From: Afipia massiliensis
GTDB taxonomy: Bacteria; Pseudomonadota; Alphaproteobacteria; Rhizobiales; Xanthobacteraceae
DNA: 64,000 nucleotides
Direction of reading: 5' to 3'
NCBI RefSeq assembly: GCF_001006325.2
Contig: NZ_LBIA02000001.1
Coordinates: forward strand, 4,031,501-4,095,500
The position numbers and the translations under genes were made by a program. Numbering within the stretch: the stretch's first letter is position 1; each line of letters begins with the position of its first letter. Under the pieces are notes generated by a model, which saw only the letters and a program-made list of their open reading frames with translations, was not told the origin of the DNA and did not search any database. Below, one piece after another: positions 20,688-29,543 of this stretch.

Positions 20688-21611
20688 TTACCCCTGCCCG
20701 GCAGCGGCGGCGACTTCAGCGGCGAAATCGGATTCCTGCTTCTCGATTCCCTCGCCGAGAGCATAGCGCACAAAGCCGGTCACCTTGATAGGCGCGCCGA
20801 CCTTACCCTCAGCATCCTTCACAGCCTGCGCCACCGTCTTGGCGTTGTCGTGAATGAACGCCTGCTCCAGCAGGGTCACTTCCTTGTAATAGGTCTTCAG
20901 ACCCGATTCGACGATCTTCGCGATCATCGCGTCCGGCTTGCCCTGCTGACGATACTTGTCCGCCATGACGTCCTTCTCGCGGCGCACAACCTCAGGATCG
21001 AGGCTTGCGGCATCGAGCGCCTGCGGATTGGCGGCAGCGACGTGCATCGCGATCTGACGGCCGAGGGTCGCCAGTTCATCCTTCGCGCCGGTCGATTCGA
21101 GCGCGACGAGCACGCCCATCTTGCCGAGGCCGTCGAACACGGCGTTATGAATGTAGCTCGCAATCACGCCATCGCTGACCGAGAGTTCGGCCGCGCGGCG
21201 CAGCGTCATGTTTTCGCCGATGGTGGCGATTGCGTCGGCGATCGCGCGCTCCACGGTGATGTCGCCAACCTTGGCGGCCTTGATCTTCTCGACGTCGGTG
21301 CCGGTCTTGAGCGCGACCTGACCGACCATCTTCACGAGGCCCTGAAACTGTTCGTTGCGCGCAACGAAGTCGGTCTCGGAGTTGACCTCAACGACGACGC
21401 CCTTGGTGCCCGCGGTGATGGCCGCGATCAGGCCTTCCGCAGCAACGCGGCCGGCCTTCTTGGCGGCCTTCGAAAGGCCCTTCTTGCGCAGCCAGTCGAT
21501 GGCGGCTTCCATGTCGCCGCTGGTTTCGTTCAGCGCCTGCTTGCAGTCCATCATGCCTACGCCGGTCTTCTCGCGCAGATCCTTGACCATCGCTGCAGTG
21601 ATCGTTGCCAT
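20688..21611 (-). CDS. tsf: Elongation factor Ts
   Basis: Nucleotide exchange factor for EF-Tu. 307 residues. The conserved N-terminal segment [17 protein letters not shown] and the core [15 protein letters not shown] are both visible. It lies downstream of rpsB, the near-universal bacterial order. Confidence 0.98.
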   Translation of the reverse strand: MATITAAMVKDLREKTGVGMMDCKQALNETSGDMEAAIDWLRKKGLSKAAKKAGRVAAEGLIAAITAGTKGVVVEVNSETDFVARNEQFQGLVKMVGQVALKTGTDVEKIKAAKVGDITVERAIADAIATIGENMTLRRAAELSVSDGVIASYIHNAVFDGLGKMGVLVALESTGAKDELATLGRQIAMHVAAANPQALDAASLDPEVVRREKDVMADKYRQQGKPDAMIAKIVESGLKTYYKEVTLLEQAFIHDNAKTVAQAVKDAEGKVGAPIKVTGFVRYALGEGIEKQESDFAAEVAAAAGQG

Positions 21612-21743
21612 CGTGGGATGTCCTTTGCCTGTGCGGGCCGCGCGGCGCAGCGTGTGCTGGCAAGCCGGATTCGACGCGCAGGATTTACATATAAGCTTGC
21701 GCGTAATCTGGTCGCAGAACCAATACGCGCCGTCGGGGGAAGT

Positions 21744-21767
21744 CGCGGCCGGAATGAACCGGCCGCG
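21744..21767 (-). other. Stem-loop in the rpsB-tsf spacer
   Basis: A 9-bp perfect stem (CGCGGCCGG / CCGGCCGCG) with a 6-nt loop starts 16 nt past the rpsB stop on the minus strand. No U-run follows, so it is more likely a processing or stability element, or a partial attenuator lowering tsf relative to rpsB, than a terminator. Confidence 0.5.
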
Positions 21768-21782
21768 CGATACGTATGAGGC

Positions 21783-22778
21783 TTATTCCGCTTCCGCGGT
21801 CAGTGCCTTCGACTGGGCGACCCAGCCGTCGGCACGCGCCGGAAGGCCGACTTCTTCGCCGATCTTGTGGGCGGTATCGTGATCGAGTTCGGCAAGCTGC
21901 CAGTAGTGGAAGATGCCGAGGTCGTTGAACTTCTTCTCGATCGCGCCGGACACGCCGGTGAGCTTCTTGAGGTCGTCGGCAACGCCGCGCGGACCGGCAA
22001 GACCCTGGAAGCCTTCCGACTTCGCAGGCGCGACAGCTTCCGGAACAGGATTGGCCATTGCGCCGATGTCGATGCCAGCACCGCCCTGGGCGCGCGAAAT
22101 GCCGTCGATCACCGCGCGCGCGATGAGGTCGCAATACAGCGAGATCGCGCGGCCGGCGTCGTCGTTGCCGGGAACCACGTAGGTGATGCCCTTCGGATCG
22201 CAATTGGTATCGACGATCGCGGCCACCGGGATATTAAGGCGCTGGGCCTCCTGGATCGCGATGTCTTCCTTGTTGGTGTCGATCACGAAGATCAGGTCGG
22301 GCAAGCCGCCCATGTCCTTGATGCCGCCAAGCGAGCGGTCAAGCTTGTCGCGCTCACGCGTCAGCGTAAGGCGCTCCTTCTTGGTGTACTGATGGCCTTC
22401 GCCCGAACCCAGCATCTCGTCGAGCTGGCGCAGACGCTTGATCGAACCGGAAACGGTCTTCCAGTTGGTCAGCGTGCCGCCGAGCCAGCGCGAGTTGACG
22501 AAGTACTGCGCGGAGCGCTTCGCGGCTTCTGCCACGCCGTCCTGTGCCTGACGCTTGGTGCCGACGAACAGCACGCGGCCGCCCTTGGCGACGGTGTCGC
22601 TGACAGCCTGCAGCGCGCGGTGAAGCAGCGGCACGGTCTGCGCGAGATCGATGATGTGAATGTTGTTGCGGGCACCGAAGATGTAATCCGCCATCTTCGG
22701 ATTCCATCGGTGGGACTGGTGACCAAAGTGCACGCCAGCTTCAAGGAGCTGACGCATAGAAAATTCAGGAAGCGCCAT
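21783..22778 (-). CDS. rpsB: Small-subunit ribosomal protein S2
   Basis: Binds the 30S subunit late in assembly. 331 residues, against about 240 in E. coli. The extra part is a C-terminal extension (from about residue 245, after [11 protein letters not shown]) that resembles a helix-hairpin-helix segment ([20 protein letters not shown]), as seen in other Rhizobiales. The core starts [21 protein letters not shown] strong ribosome site (CCGGAGAA) precedes the ATG. Confidence 0.98.
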   Translation of the reverse strand: MALPEFSMRQLLEAGVHFGHQSHRWNPKMADYIFGARNNIHIIDLAQTVPLLHRALQAVSDTVAKGGRVLFVGTKRQAQDGVAEAAKRSAQYFVNSRWLGGTLTNWKTVSGSIKRLRQLDEMLGSGEGHQYTKKERLTLTRERDKLDRSLGGIKDMGGLPDLIFVIDTNKEDIAIQEAQRLNIPVAAIVDTNCDPKGITYVVPGNDDAGRAISLYCDLIARAVIDGISRAQGGAGIDIGAMANPVPEAVAPAKSEGFQGLAGPRGVADDLKKLTGVSGAIEKKFNDLGIFHYWQLAELDHDTAHKIGEEVGLPARADGWVAQSKALTAEAE

Positions 22779-22916
22779 AGTTCAATTCTCCGGTTGGTTC
22801 CTCCGGAAGCGTGTGAGCAAGACAAGCCAACGACAAAAGTCACGAATGACAAAAGTACTTGGCCCGGTTGCCACCGGACGGCTTTTTAGAGCCATGCTTC
22901 CGTGTGAGATGCGCGG

Positions 22917-22945
22917 CTTATACCCACGCCACTGTGGTTAAGCAA
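22917..22945 (-). promoter_or_regulatory. Candidate rpsB operon promoter
   Basis: On the minus strand TTGCTT (22945-22940) is followed after 17 nt by TATAAG (22922-22917). The leader of about 130 nt to the rpsB ATG contains a CCGGT-GGCA-ACCGG hairpin at about 22865-22878. The -35 overlaps the end of the terminator of the gene upstream. Confidence 0.6.
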
Positions 22946-22972
22946 GCAAATCCGGCCGATTTTGCGGCCGGA
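22944..22972 (-). terminator. Terminator of the caspase-like gene
   Basis: An 8-bp stem TCCGGCCG / CGGCCGGA with a 6-nt loop is followed on the minus strand by TTTGCTTG, about 40 nt after the stop at 23013. It directly abuts the rpsB promoter. Confidence 0.7.
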
Positions 22973-23012
22973 AGCTGCCGATTTCAGCGAGGCACTCGCC
23001 GACGCGCGCCTC

Positions 23013-25370
23013 TCAACCTGGAGGCCTGACAGGCCTTGCGGCCGGTGCGGGCCTTGGCGGAGGAGGAGCCGCCCGTGGCGGCGGCGCAGCCGGAGCCGGA
23101 CGCGGGGCCATCTGGGGCCGTGGCGCCATTTGCGGTCGCGGAGCCATTTGCGGCGCCGGCCGCTGAAACTGAGGCTGCGGTCGCGGTGCCATCTGGGGTC
23201 GCGGTGGCGCGGCAGGTCGCTGGAACTGCGGTTGCGGCCTTGGTGCCATCTGCGGACGCTGAGGCGGTGCAGCCGGCCGCTGGAACTGGGGCCGCTGGAC
23301 TTGTGGCCGTGGCGCGACTTCAGGCCGAGGCGCAGCCGTCGGCCTCTGAATTTGCGGCCGCGGCTGTACGGCAGGAGGCCGCTCGGGGCGGCCCGGCCTT
23401 GCCACCGGCCCGGACGGGGCGACAGTCCCCGGCTGCACGGATGGCGACGCGACTCCCGGCTTGCCGTCGGAACCCCGGTCGGGTCGCCCCGGCCGGTCGG
23501 GTCGGCCCGGGCGTGCATCCTGACCCGGTTGCGGTCCGGTCACGCCGGGAGCCGGCAAGGTGCTCGGCAACGGGCGTGCTCCCGGTCGGGGCCGTCCATC
23601 CGGTCCGGCGCCTGGAGTTTGACCCGGCAGCACATTACCCGGCCGAAGATTGCCCGGTTGAACGCCGCCGGGCTTCTGATCCTGCCCAGGTCGTGCCAGT
23701 CCCGGGGCTCCCGGACGGCCGGCACCGGCTGCAACCGGCAGAACGCCCGGAGGCGGAGCCACCTTGCCCTGACGAATCAGGTTCGCTTTTCGCGTGGCCG
23801 CCGGCGGCAAACCCGGCGCAAACGCGGGTCGGGTAACTGCCGCATCGCGCGGTCCACCCGGCCGGCCCGGCCGACCTCCCGGCCCAACCTGACCGTCGGG
23901 TCGTCCCGGTCTGATGCCTGCGTCCGGCGGACGCCGGTTGATGACGGTGTTGATGACATTCCTGTTGTGAATGTTGGCGAACAGGAACCGGTTCACCGGC
24001 GGCCGCACATAGATCGGCGGACGGATGAAGATCGGGATCGGAATGAAGATCGGCTGCGGCAGATAGTAGACATCCGCGTAATAAATCGGCGGATCGAGCA
24101 CGATGAAATCGTCCGGCGGCGGCGGCAGGAAGAACACCGGCACCGGTGGCGGCAAGGCGAATCCAAATACAGGATCGTCGAACATCAGATACGGCCGGTA
24201 GACGTACTCGTACTCATAGTCGAGCGGTGGCGGCACGTCGTATGCGTACTCGTCGAATACCGGCGGCGGCTCCAGCGCCGCAGCAATGTTGGCGAGCCGA
24301 CGGCGCGCATCCGCAGCATGCGGCCCCTTCGGATAGCGCTTCAGATACGACCAGTAAGCCTGCTGGGTGTTGGCGCGGTAGGTTTGCCGCCATGTGACCG
24401 CCTCGCGACGCGCGGCGATGATCGCCCTCACCCGCTTCGCCATCGGATCGTCCGGATAGGCGGCGAGGAACGCCTCGTAGTCGGCAATCGTGTCACGTTC
24501 GAGCGCTGCGATATAGGCGTCCTTCGCATCGAGATCACGGATCGGCTTGGATCGCGCTGACTGATCGGCCTGAAGCGGCGGTGCATCCGGCGCGCGCTCG
24601 AAGAACAGGAAGTCGCCCTCAAGCTTCTGCGCATCCCATGGCACTTGTGCGCCCTTGGTCACGTCGTTGACCCGCAGCCGGGTGCGGTTGAAAATCTCGG
24701 GAAGCGGAATGCCGCCGGTGCGGATCATTTCCGCCAGCGCCTGCGCGTAAGGCCCGTAGTTGCCGGTCGGATTCGGCGCCACCGTTCCGGGGGCCGCGTT
24801 GAATGCGATCAGACCTTTCGGCTCCGGCTCGATCAACGCAAGACCGCCCGCGAGCGGCTGGCCTTCCTTCGCGAACGGATGATTGTAGGCCGCATCAACC
24901 ACGACGATGTTGGCCTTTAGCGGCAGCGCCGACAACTGGCGGATGTAATCCCCGATACGCAGGCCTTCGACCGGAACGTCGGTGTCGCGCGCCATGGCCG
25001 CATCGACGGGTACGAAGTAGTTCTCGCCAGCGAGCTGCAGGCCGTAACCCGCGAGATAAACCATCGCGACGGTGTTCGGCCCCGCTTTCTGCGCCTTCTG
25101 GATGAAGTCGCGGAACGTCTGCCGCAGCGTCTCGCCGTCGAGATCGCGCGCGCCGACCACATCGAAGCCCGCCGCCTGCAATGTCTGGGCGATCAGGCCC
25201 GCATCGTTGGCGGCTGTCGCCAGCGGCGATCCCTGATAGTTACCGTTGCCGATGACCAGCGCGATGCGGCTTTGCTGGCCTTGCGCAGGCGGTGGAGTTT
25301 GTGCGTGAAGCGCCGACGCCATGGCAGCGAAAGCCAGTGCTGCCGCAAAAAGCCTGATCATCCCGCGCAT
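23013..25370 (-). CDS. Secreted caspase-fold (peptidase C14) protein lacking the catalytic dyad, with proline-rich tail
   Basis: 785 residues. A signal peptide spans residues 1-23 (ending SALHAQ). A caspase-like p20 domain runs from about residue 33 (RIALVIGNGNYQGSP) to about 270. The expected catalytic His of the GHG motif is Tyr109 (LAGYGLQ), and the expected Cys of the DAC motif is Ala161 (VVVDAAYN), so it should not be a protease. A helical region of about 100 residues with TPR-like spacing follows. From about residue 350 there are Pro/Tyr-rich then Pro/Arg/Gly-rich repeats, many reading PRPQ-x-QRPAAPP. Probably a periplasmic or surface scaffold; function unknown. A LexA-type box lies 51 bp upstream of the start. 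Confidence 0.85.
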   Translation of the reverse strand: MRGMIRLFAAALAFAAMASALHAQTPPPAQGQQSRIALVIGNGNYQGSPLATAANDAGLIAQTLQAAGFDVVGARDLDGETLRQTFRDFIQKAQKAGPNTVAMVYLAGYGLQLAGENYFVPVDAAMARDTDVPVEGLRIGDYIRQLSALPLKANIVVVDAAYNHPFAKEGQPLAGGLALIEPEPKGLIAFNAAPGTVAPNPTGNYGPYAQALAEMIRTGGIPLPEIFNRTRLRVNDVTKGAQVPWDAQKLEGDFLFFERAPDAPPLQADQSARSKPIRDLDAKDAYIAALERDTIADYEAFLAAYPDDPMAKRVRAIIAARREAVTWRQTYRANTQQAYWSYLKRYPKGPHAADARRRLANIAAALEPPPVFDEYAYDVPPPLDYEYEYVYRPYLMFDDPVFGFALPPPVPVFFLPPPPDDFIVLDPPIYYADVYYLPQPIFIPIPIFIRPPIYVRPPVNRFLFANIHNRNVINTVINRRPPDAGIRPGRPDGQVGPGGRPGRPGGPRDAAVTRPAFAPGLPPAATRKANLIRQGKVAPPPGVLPVAAGAGRPGAPGLARPGQDQKPGGVQPGNLRPGNVLPGQTPGAGPDGRPRPGARPLPSTLPAPGVTGPQPGQDARPGRPDRPGRPDRGSDGKPGVASPSVQPGTVAPSGPVARPGRPERPPAVQPRPQIQRPTAAPRPEVAPRPQVQRPQFQRPAAPPQRPQMAPRPQPQFQRPAAPPRPQMAPRPQPQFQRPAPQMAPRPQMAPRPQMAPRPAPAAPPPRAAPPPPRPAPAARPVRPPG

Positions 25371-25420
25371 GAGACGTGTCCCTCGTTCAGCCCAACGGCA
25401 CAGTCAAACCCGCGCCGCCT

Positions 25421-25435
25421 GAACAGAGTTTGAAC
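25421..25435 (-). promoter_or_regulatory. LexA-type SOS box upstream of the caspase-like gene
   Basis: Reads GTTC-N7-GTTC on the minus strand (GTTCAAACTCTGTTC), an exact match to the alphaproteobacterial LexA consensus. It lies in the 110-bp gap between dnaE and the caspase-like gene, 51 bp from the latter's ATG. One or two such matches are expected by chance in 64 kb, so position is the main support. Confidence 0.45.
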
Positions 25436-25480
25436 AAAAGGTAGTCGGAATAAGGCAGCCGGATGGCCTGCGCGAAACGG

Positions 25481-28400
25481 TCACACCGTCTGAACGTCCA
25501 CCACCCCGGAGACCGCCTTGATCGCACCGGCGATCTGGGGCGACACCTTGAACCGGCCCGGCAACTTCAGCTCCACCTCTGTCTCAAGGTCGAGCATCAT
25601 CACCAGCGTGACTTCGCCTTCGCCAGCCGCCGGCCCCGCAGATTTGACCGGCTGGATTTTGTTGCCAACAGACGTAGCCTGATGGCCTTCCAGCCGCTTG
25701 GCGATTGACTCCAGCGGCTTGTCGTCCCGCACGAAGATGCGCAAGCCCTTCTGGGTCTTGGCGGCGGCATCGTCGAGCGGTTCCGCATGGAGGATCCGGG
25801 CGCGCACATCCTCGCCCTGCAACTCCGCGCCGATCTGCATAAGCACGGCCGTTCCGGGCTCCAGCACGTCGCGGTACTGCGCCAGCCCTTCCGAAAACAG
25901 CACGGCCTCGAAATGTCCGGTCGGATCGGACAACCCGATGATGCCCATCTTGTTGCCGGTCTTGGTGCGGCGCTCCATCCGCGACACCACCGTCGCAGCG
26001 ACACGTCCCGCAGTCGCACCGGTCTTCACCGCACGGGAAAACTCGCTCCACGACTGCACGCGCAGGCGTTTCAGCGCCGTCGCATAGTCGTCCAGCGGAT
26101 GTCCCGACAGGAAGAAGCCGATGGCGTCGTATTCGCGGCGCAGACGGTCCGCCGGCAGCCACGGCTCGACATTGGGAAGCACGATGCTCGGCGCATCCGC
26201 CATGCCGCCGAACATGTCGTCCTGACCCGACGTCGTGGCTTGATGCCCGCGCTGGCAGGCCGCGACGATGACGTCGGCTCCCGCAAACACCCGCGCACGA
26301 TTTGAATCGATGGTATCGAAAGCGCCTGCGGCAGCCAGACTTTCGACCACGCGCTTGTTGATGGCGCGCGGATTCACCCGCGACGCGAAATCGGCCAGTG
26401 ACGTGAAGGCGCTGTCGCCGCGCGCTTCGACCAGAAGTTCGACCGCCTGTCCGCCGACGCCCTTCAGCGCAGCGAGTGCGTAATAGATCGTCTGGTCCTT
26501 GACCTCGAACGTCGCGCCCGAACGATTGACCGACGGCGCCTCGACCTTGAAGCCGAGCCGCTGCGCCTCGGCGCGGAATTCCGACAGTTTGTCGGTGTTG
26601 TTCATGTCGAGCGTCATCGACGCCGCGATGAACTCCACCGGGTAATGCGACTTCATGTAGGCGGTCTGGTAGGAGACCAGCGCATAGGCCGCCGCGTGGC
26701 TCTTGTTGAAGCCGTAGTCGGCGAATTTCGCGAGCAGTTCGAAGATCGTCTCCGCCTGCCCCTTGGTCACGTTGTTTTTCACAGCGCCCGCAACAAAGAT
26801 CGCGCGCTGCTTTTCCATTTCCGCGCGGATCTTCTTGCCCATCGCGCGGCGCAACAGGTCGGCGTCGCCGAGCGAGTAGCCCGCCATGACCTGCGCGATC
26901 TGCATCACCTGTTCCTGATAGATGATGACACCGAAGGTTTCCTTGAGGATCGGCTCCAGCATCGGATGCAGGTATTCCGGCTCCTCATCACCGTGTTTGC
27001 GCGCACAGTAGGTCGGAATGTTCGCCATCGGACCCGGACGATACAACGCCACCAGCGCGATGATGTCCTCGAAACGATCGGGGCGCATGTCGACCAGCGC
27101 GCGCCGCATGCCCTGACTTTCAACCTGGAACACGCCGACCACTTCGCCGCGCGCCAGCATCTCGTAACTCTGCTTGTCGTCGAGCGGCAGCGTCGCGAGG
27201 TCGACCTCGACGCCGCGCTTCTTGAGCAGTTTCACCGCGACATCGAGCACCGTCAGCGTCTTCAGGCCGAGGAAGTCGAACTTCACCAGTCCCGCGGGCT
27301 CGACCCACTTCATGTTGAACTGGGTAACCGGCATGTCCGATTTCGGATCGCGGTACATCGGCACCAGCTCGCTGAGCGGCCGGTCGCCGATCACGATGCC
27401 CGCCGCGTGGGTCGAGGCGTGGCGCGTCAGACCCTCGAGGCGCTGCGCGATGTCGAAGGCGCGTGCGACCACCGGGTCCTCGTCGCGGAAGGCCTGCAGC
27501 TTCGGCTCGCTCTCGATGGCCTTCGCCAGCGTAACCGGCGCCGCCGGATTCTGCGGCACCAGTTTGGTGAGCCGATCCACCTGCCCATAGGGCATCTGCA
27601 GCACGCGGCCGACGTCGCGCAGCACACCGCGCGCCTGCAAAGTTCCAAAGGTAATGATCTGCCCGACCTGCTCGCGGCCGTAGCGGTCCTGCACGTAACG
27701 GATGACCTCGCCGCGGCGGTCCTGACAGAAGTCGATGTCGAAGTCCGGCATCGACACGCGTTCCGGATTGAGAAAGCGTTCGAACAGCAGGCCGAACCGG
27801 ATCGGGTCGAGGTCGGTAATGGTCAGCGCGTAGGCCACCAGCGAACCTGCGCCCGAACCGCGGCCCGGTCCGACCGGAATACCCTGAGCTTTCGCCCACT
27901 TGATGAAGTCCGACACGATCAGGAAGTAGCCCGAATAATTCATGCGGGTGATGACATCGAGCTCGAAGGACAGACGCTTGCTGTAGTCCTCCTCGGTGAT
28001 GCCCGGTGCCAGACCATGCAGCGCCAGACGGCCAGCCAAGCCTTCGGCCGCCTGACGGCGCAACTCGGTGCCCTCCTCGGCTTCCGCGTCGCCGGAGTTG
28101 TCACTTCCCACCGTGAAGCGCGGCAGGATCGGCTTGCGCGTCCGCGGCCGGTAGGCGCAGCGCTTCGCGATCTCGACGGTCGACGCCAGCGCTTCCGGCT
28201 GATCGGCGAACAGCACAGCCATTTCGGCGCGCGTCTTGAAGCGATGGTCCGGCGTCAATTGATTGCGATCGGTTTCCGACACCAGCCGCCCGCCCGCGAT
28301 GCAGAGCAGCGCATCGTGCGCCTCGTAATCGTCGGCGCTGGCAAAGTACGGCTGGTTGGTCGCGACCAACGGCAGGCCCATGGCATACGCCATGTCGATC

Positions 28401-29002
28401 AAGGCGGGCTCAACGCGGCGTTCGTTCTCAAGCCCGTGGCGCTGCAATTCGATGTAGAGCCGATCCCCGAACAGTTTCGCCAGGGTGTCGCAGCGCGCCT
28501 GAGCCAAAGCCGGCTGCTCGGCGGTGATGGCCTGCGCGATCACGCCTTCCGGTCCGCCGGTCAGCGCGATCAACCCGGCGGTCTCGCCCTCCAGCCACTC
28601 GATCTTGATGTGGGGCGACTGATTGACCGGCGTGTCTTGAAACGCACGGGAGTTCAGTTTCATCAGGCTGCGATAGCCGTCCTCGTTGGTCGCCAGCAGC
28701 ACGAGCCGCGCGGGCGCAAGCGCGTTGCGGGCCGCGGGGTCCTGATCGCCGAAATCGACCGACATCGCGCAGCCGGTGATGGGCTGGATGCCGTAACCAG
28801 CGATCTTGTCGGAAAACTCCAGCGCGCCGAACATGTTGTCGTTGTCGGTCAGCGCCAGTGCGGGCTGATGGTCGGCCTTGGCAAGTTCAGCCAGCTTGCC
28901 GATCGTCATCGATCCCTGCAGCAGCGAATACGCCGAATGCACGTGCAGATGGACGAACCCGGGGTCCGACGCGGACGACTTCGGTGTAATGGCTTTGGAC
29001 AT
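25481..29002 (-). CDS. dnaE: DNA polymerase III alpha subunit
   Basis: Replicative polymerase of the C family. 1173 residues, as for DnaE1 and longer than the error-prone DnaE2 (about 1080). The N-terminal PHP domain starts FVHLHVHSAYSLLQG. The catalytic palm contains PDFDIDFCQDRRGEVIRYV and the upstream GPGRGSGAGSLVAYAL. The C-terminal part has the helix-hairpin-helix region, an OB fold (AATVVSRMERRTKTGNKMG) and the tau-binding tail. It follows the SOS-boxed microprotein gene after 190 bp, so cotranscription is possible. Confidence 0.97.
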   Translation of the reverse strand: MSKAITPKSSASDPGFVHLHVHSAYSLLQGSMTIGKLAELAKADHQPALALTDNDNMFGALEFSDKIAGYGIQPITGCAMSVDFGDQDPAARNALAPARLVLLATNEDGYRSLMKLNSRAFQDTPVNQSPHIKIEWLEGETAGLIALTGGPEGVIAQAITAEQPALAQARCDTLAKLFGDRLYIELQRHGLENERRVEPALIDMAYAMGLPLVATNQPYFASADDYEAHDALLCIAGGRLVSETDRNQLTPDHRFKTRAEMAVLFADQPEALASTVEIAKRCAYRPRTRKPILPRFTVGSDNSGDAEAEEGTELRRQAAEGLAGRLALHGLAPGITEEDYSKRLSFELDVITRMNYSGYFLIVSDFIKWAKAQGIPVGPGRGSGAGSLVAYALTITDLDPIRFGLLFERFLNPERVSMPDFDIDFCQDRRGEVIRYVQDRYGREQVGQIITFGTLQARGVLRDVGRVLQMPYGQVDRLTKLVPQNPAAPVTLAKAIESEPKLQAFRDEDPVVARAFDIAQRLEGLTRHASTHAAGIVIGDRPLSELVPMYRDPKSDMPVTQFNMKWVEPAGLVKFDFLGLKTLTVLDVAVKLLKKRGVEVDLATLPLDDKQSYEMLARGEVVGVFQVESQGMRRALVDMRPDRFEDIIALVALYRPGPMANIPTYCARKHGDEEPEYLHPMLEPILKETFGVIIYQEQVMQIAQVMAGYSLGDADLLRRAMGKKIRAEMEKQRAIFVAGAVKNNVTKGQAETIFELLAKFADYGFNKSHAAAYALVSYQTAYMKSHYPVEFIAASMTLDMNNTDKLSEFRAEAQRLGFKVEAPSVNRSGATFEVKDQTIYYALAALKGVGGQAVELLVEARGDSAFTSLADFASRVNPRAINKRVVESLAAAGAFDTIDSNRARVFAGADVIVAACQRGHQATTSGQDDMFGGMADAPSIVLPNVEPWLPADRLRREYDAIGFFLSGHPLDDYATALKRLRVQSWSEFSRAVKTGATAGRVAATVVSRMERRTKTGNKMGIIGLSDPTGHFEAVLFSEGLAQYRDVLEPGTAVLMQIGAELQGEDVRARILHAEPLDDAAAKTQKGLRIFVRDDKPLESIAKRLEGHQATSVGNKIQPVKSAGPAAGEGEVTLVMMLDLETEVELKLPGRFKVSPQIAGAIKAVSGVVDVQTV

Positions 29003-29161
29003 GCGGACCTTGGCAACCTTCGCGGAGTTTCATCGGCGCGATGAACCGCCTGCGACGACAGGACGACTCATGAGGGTCGATGGTGGTGCCTTGTACAACA
29101 GGTGTCCACGCGGATGACGCGGACCCGTCTGTCTATGCCGGGTCCATCATCGTTTTCCCCA

Positions 29162-29182
29162 GCCTCGGAGCGTTCCCGAGGC
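29162..29182 (-). other. Stem-loop after the microprotein gene
   Basis: A 7-bp perfect stem GCCTCGG / CCGAGGC with a 7-nt loop begins 11 nt after the microprotein stop. On the minus strand it is followed by TGGGGAAAACG, with no U-run. It may be a weak terminator or mRNA 3' stabiliser separating the microprotein from dnaE; nothing else is seen in 29003-29192. Confidence 0.5.
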
Positions 29183-29192
29183 CGGTTACCGA

Positions 29193-29291
29193 CTACATCT
29201 GCGGAATGACTTGCGCCCAGATCGCGATCATTCCGACGAACAGCACAAGCGAGGTCAGCGCAGCAGCTTCTTCAACGAATGTCTTCAACAT
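29193..29291 (-). CDS. 32-residue single-membrane-segment microprotein under LexA-type boxes
   Basis: Begins MLKTFVEEAA and ends WAQVIPQM; residues 11-30 form one hydrophobic segment (LTSLVLFVGMIAIWA). It is too short for usual gene callers. It is supported by a near-ideal ribosome site, AGGGAG, 7 nt before the ATG, and by a promoter region carrying two GTTC-N7-GTTC boxes 38-71 bp upstream of the ATG. Length, one membrane span and SOS-type control resemble Caulobacter SidA, a 29-residue division inhibitor, but I see no proof of homology. The partner and function are unknown. Confidence 0.8.
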   Translation of the reverse strand: MLKTFVEEAAALTSLVLFVGMIAIWAQVIPQM

Positions 29292-29329
29292 GACCGAACT
29301 CCCTAATCGACGCTCTACCGACTCTATGA

Positions 29330-29344
29330 GAACGTAATAGGAAC
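29330..29344 (-). promoter_or_regulatory. LexA-type box 1 of the microprotein promoter
   Basis: On the minus strand it reads GTTCCTATTACGTTC, an exact GTTC-N7-GTTC. It ends 38 bp upstream of the microprotein ATG and only 3 bp from box 2, which is in opposite orientation. Confidence 0.75.
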
Positions 29345-29347
29345 ATT

Positions 29348-29362
29348 GTTCCTTTTTTGTTC
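29348..29362 (+). promoter_or_regulatory. LexA-type box 2 of the microprotein promoter
   Basis: On the plus strand it reads GTTCCTTTTTTGTTC, again GTTC-N7-GTTC. Between the boxes the sequence GGAACATTGTTCC (29340-29352) is also a perfect palindrome. A candidate minus-strand -35 (TTGACT, 29372-29367) adjoins it, so LexA would cover the promoter. The rest of 29292-29543 holds the leader of the plus-strand gene. Confidence 0.7.
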
Positions 29363-29543
29363 TTCAAGTCAAGCGTCGGAAATTCCGGCCCAGCCGATGT
29401 TCTGGCCAATGCTAACAAAACGTAAACGGCCCGTGACTTTCGCAAATCCATCAACAGCTACGCAGGAACGTGAGTTGACGGAGCATGTTAAAAACGGTCT
29501 GGGTTCAACAGGAATCCCGGGCACCGCCCGGCAGGAGATCACA

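Noticed and set aside
22962..24560. Long plus-strand Arg-rich frame opposite the pseudo-caspase tail
   Set aside because: Antisense of the Pro-rich repeat; proline codons read as Arg/Gly on the other strand.
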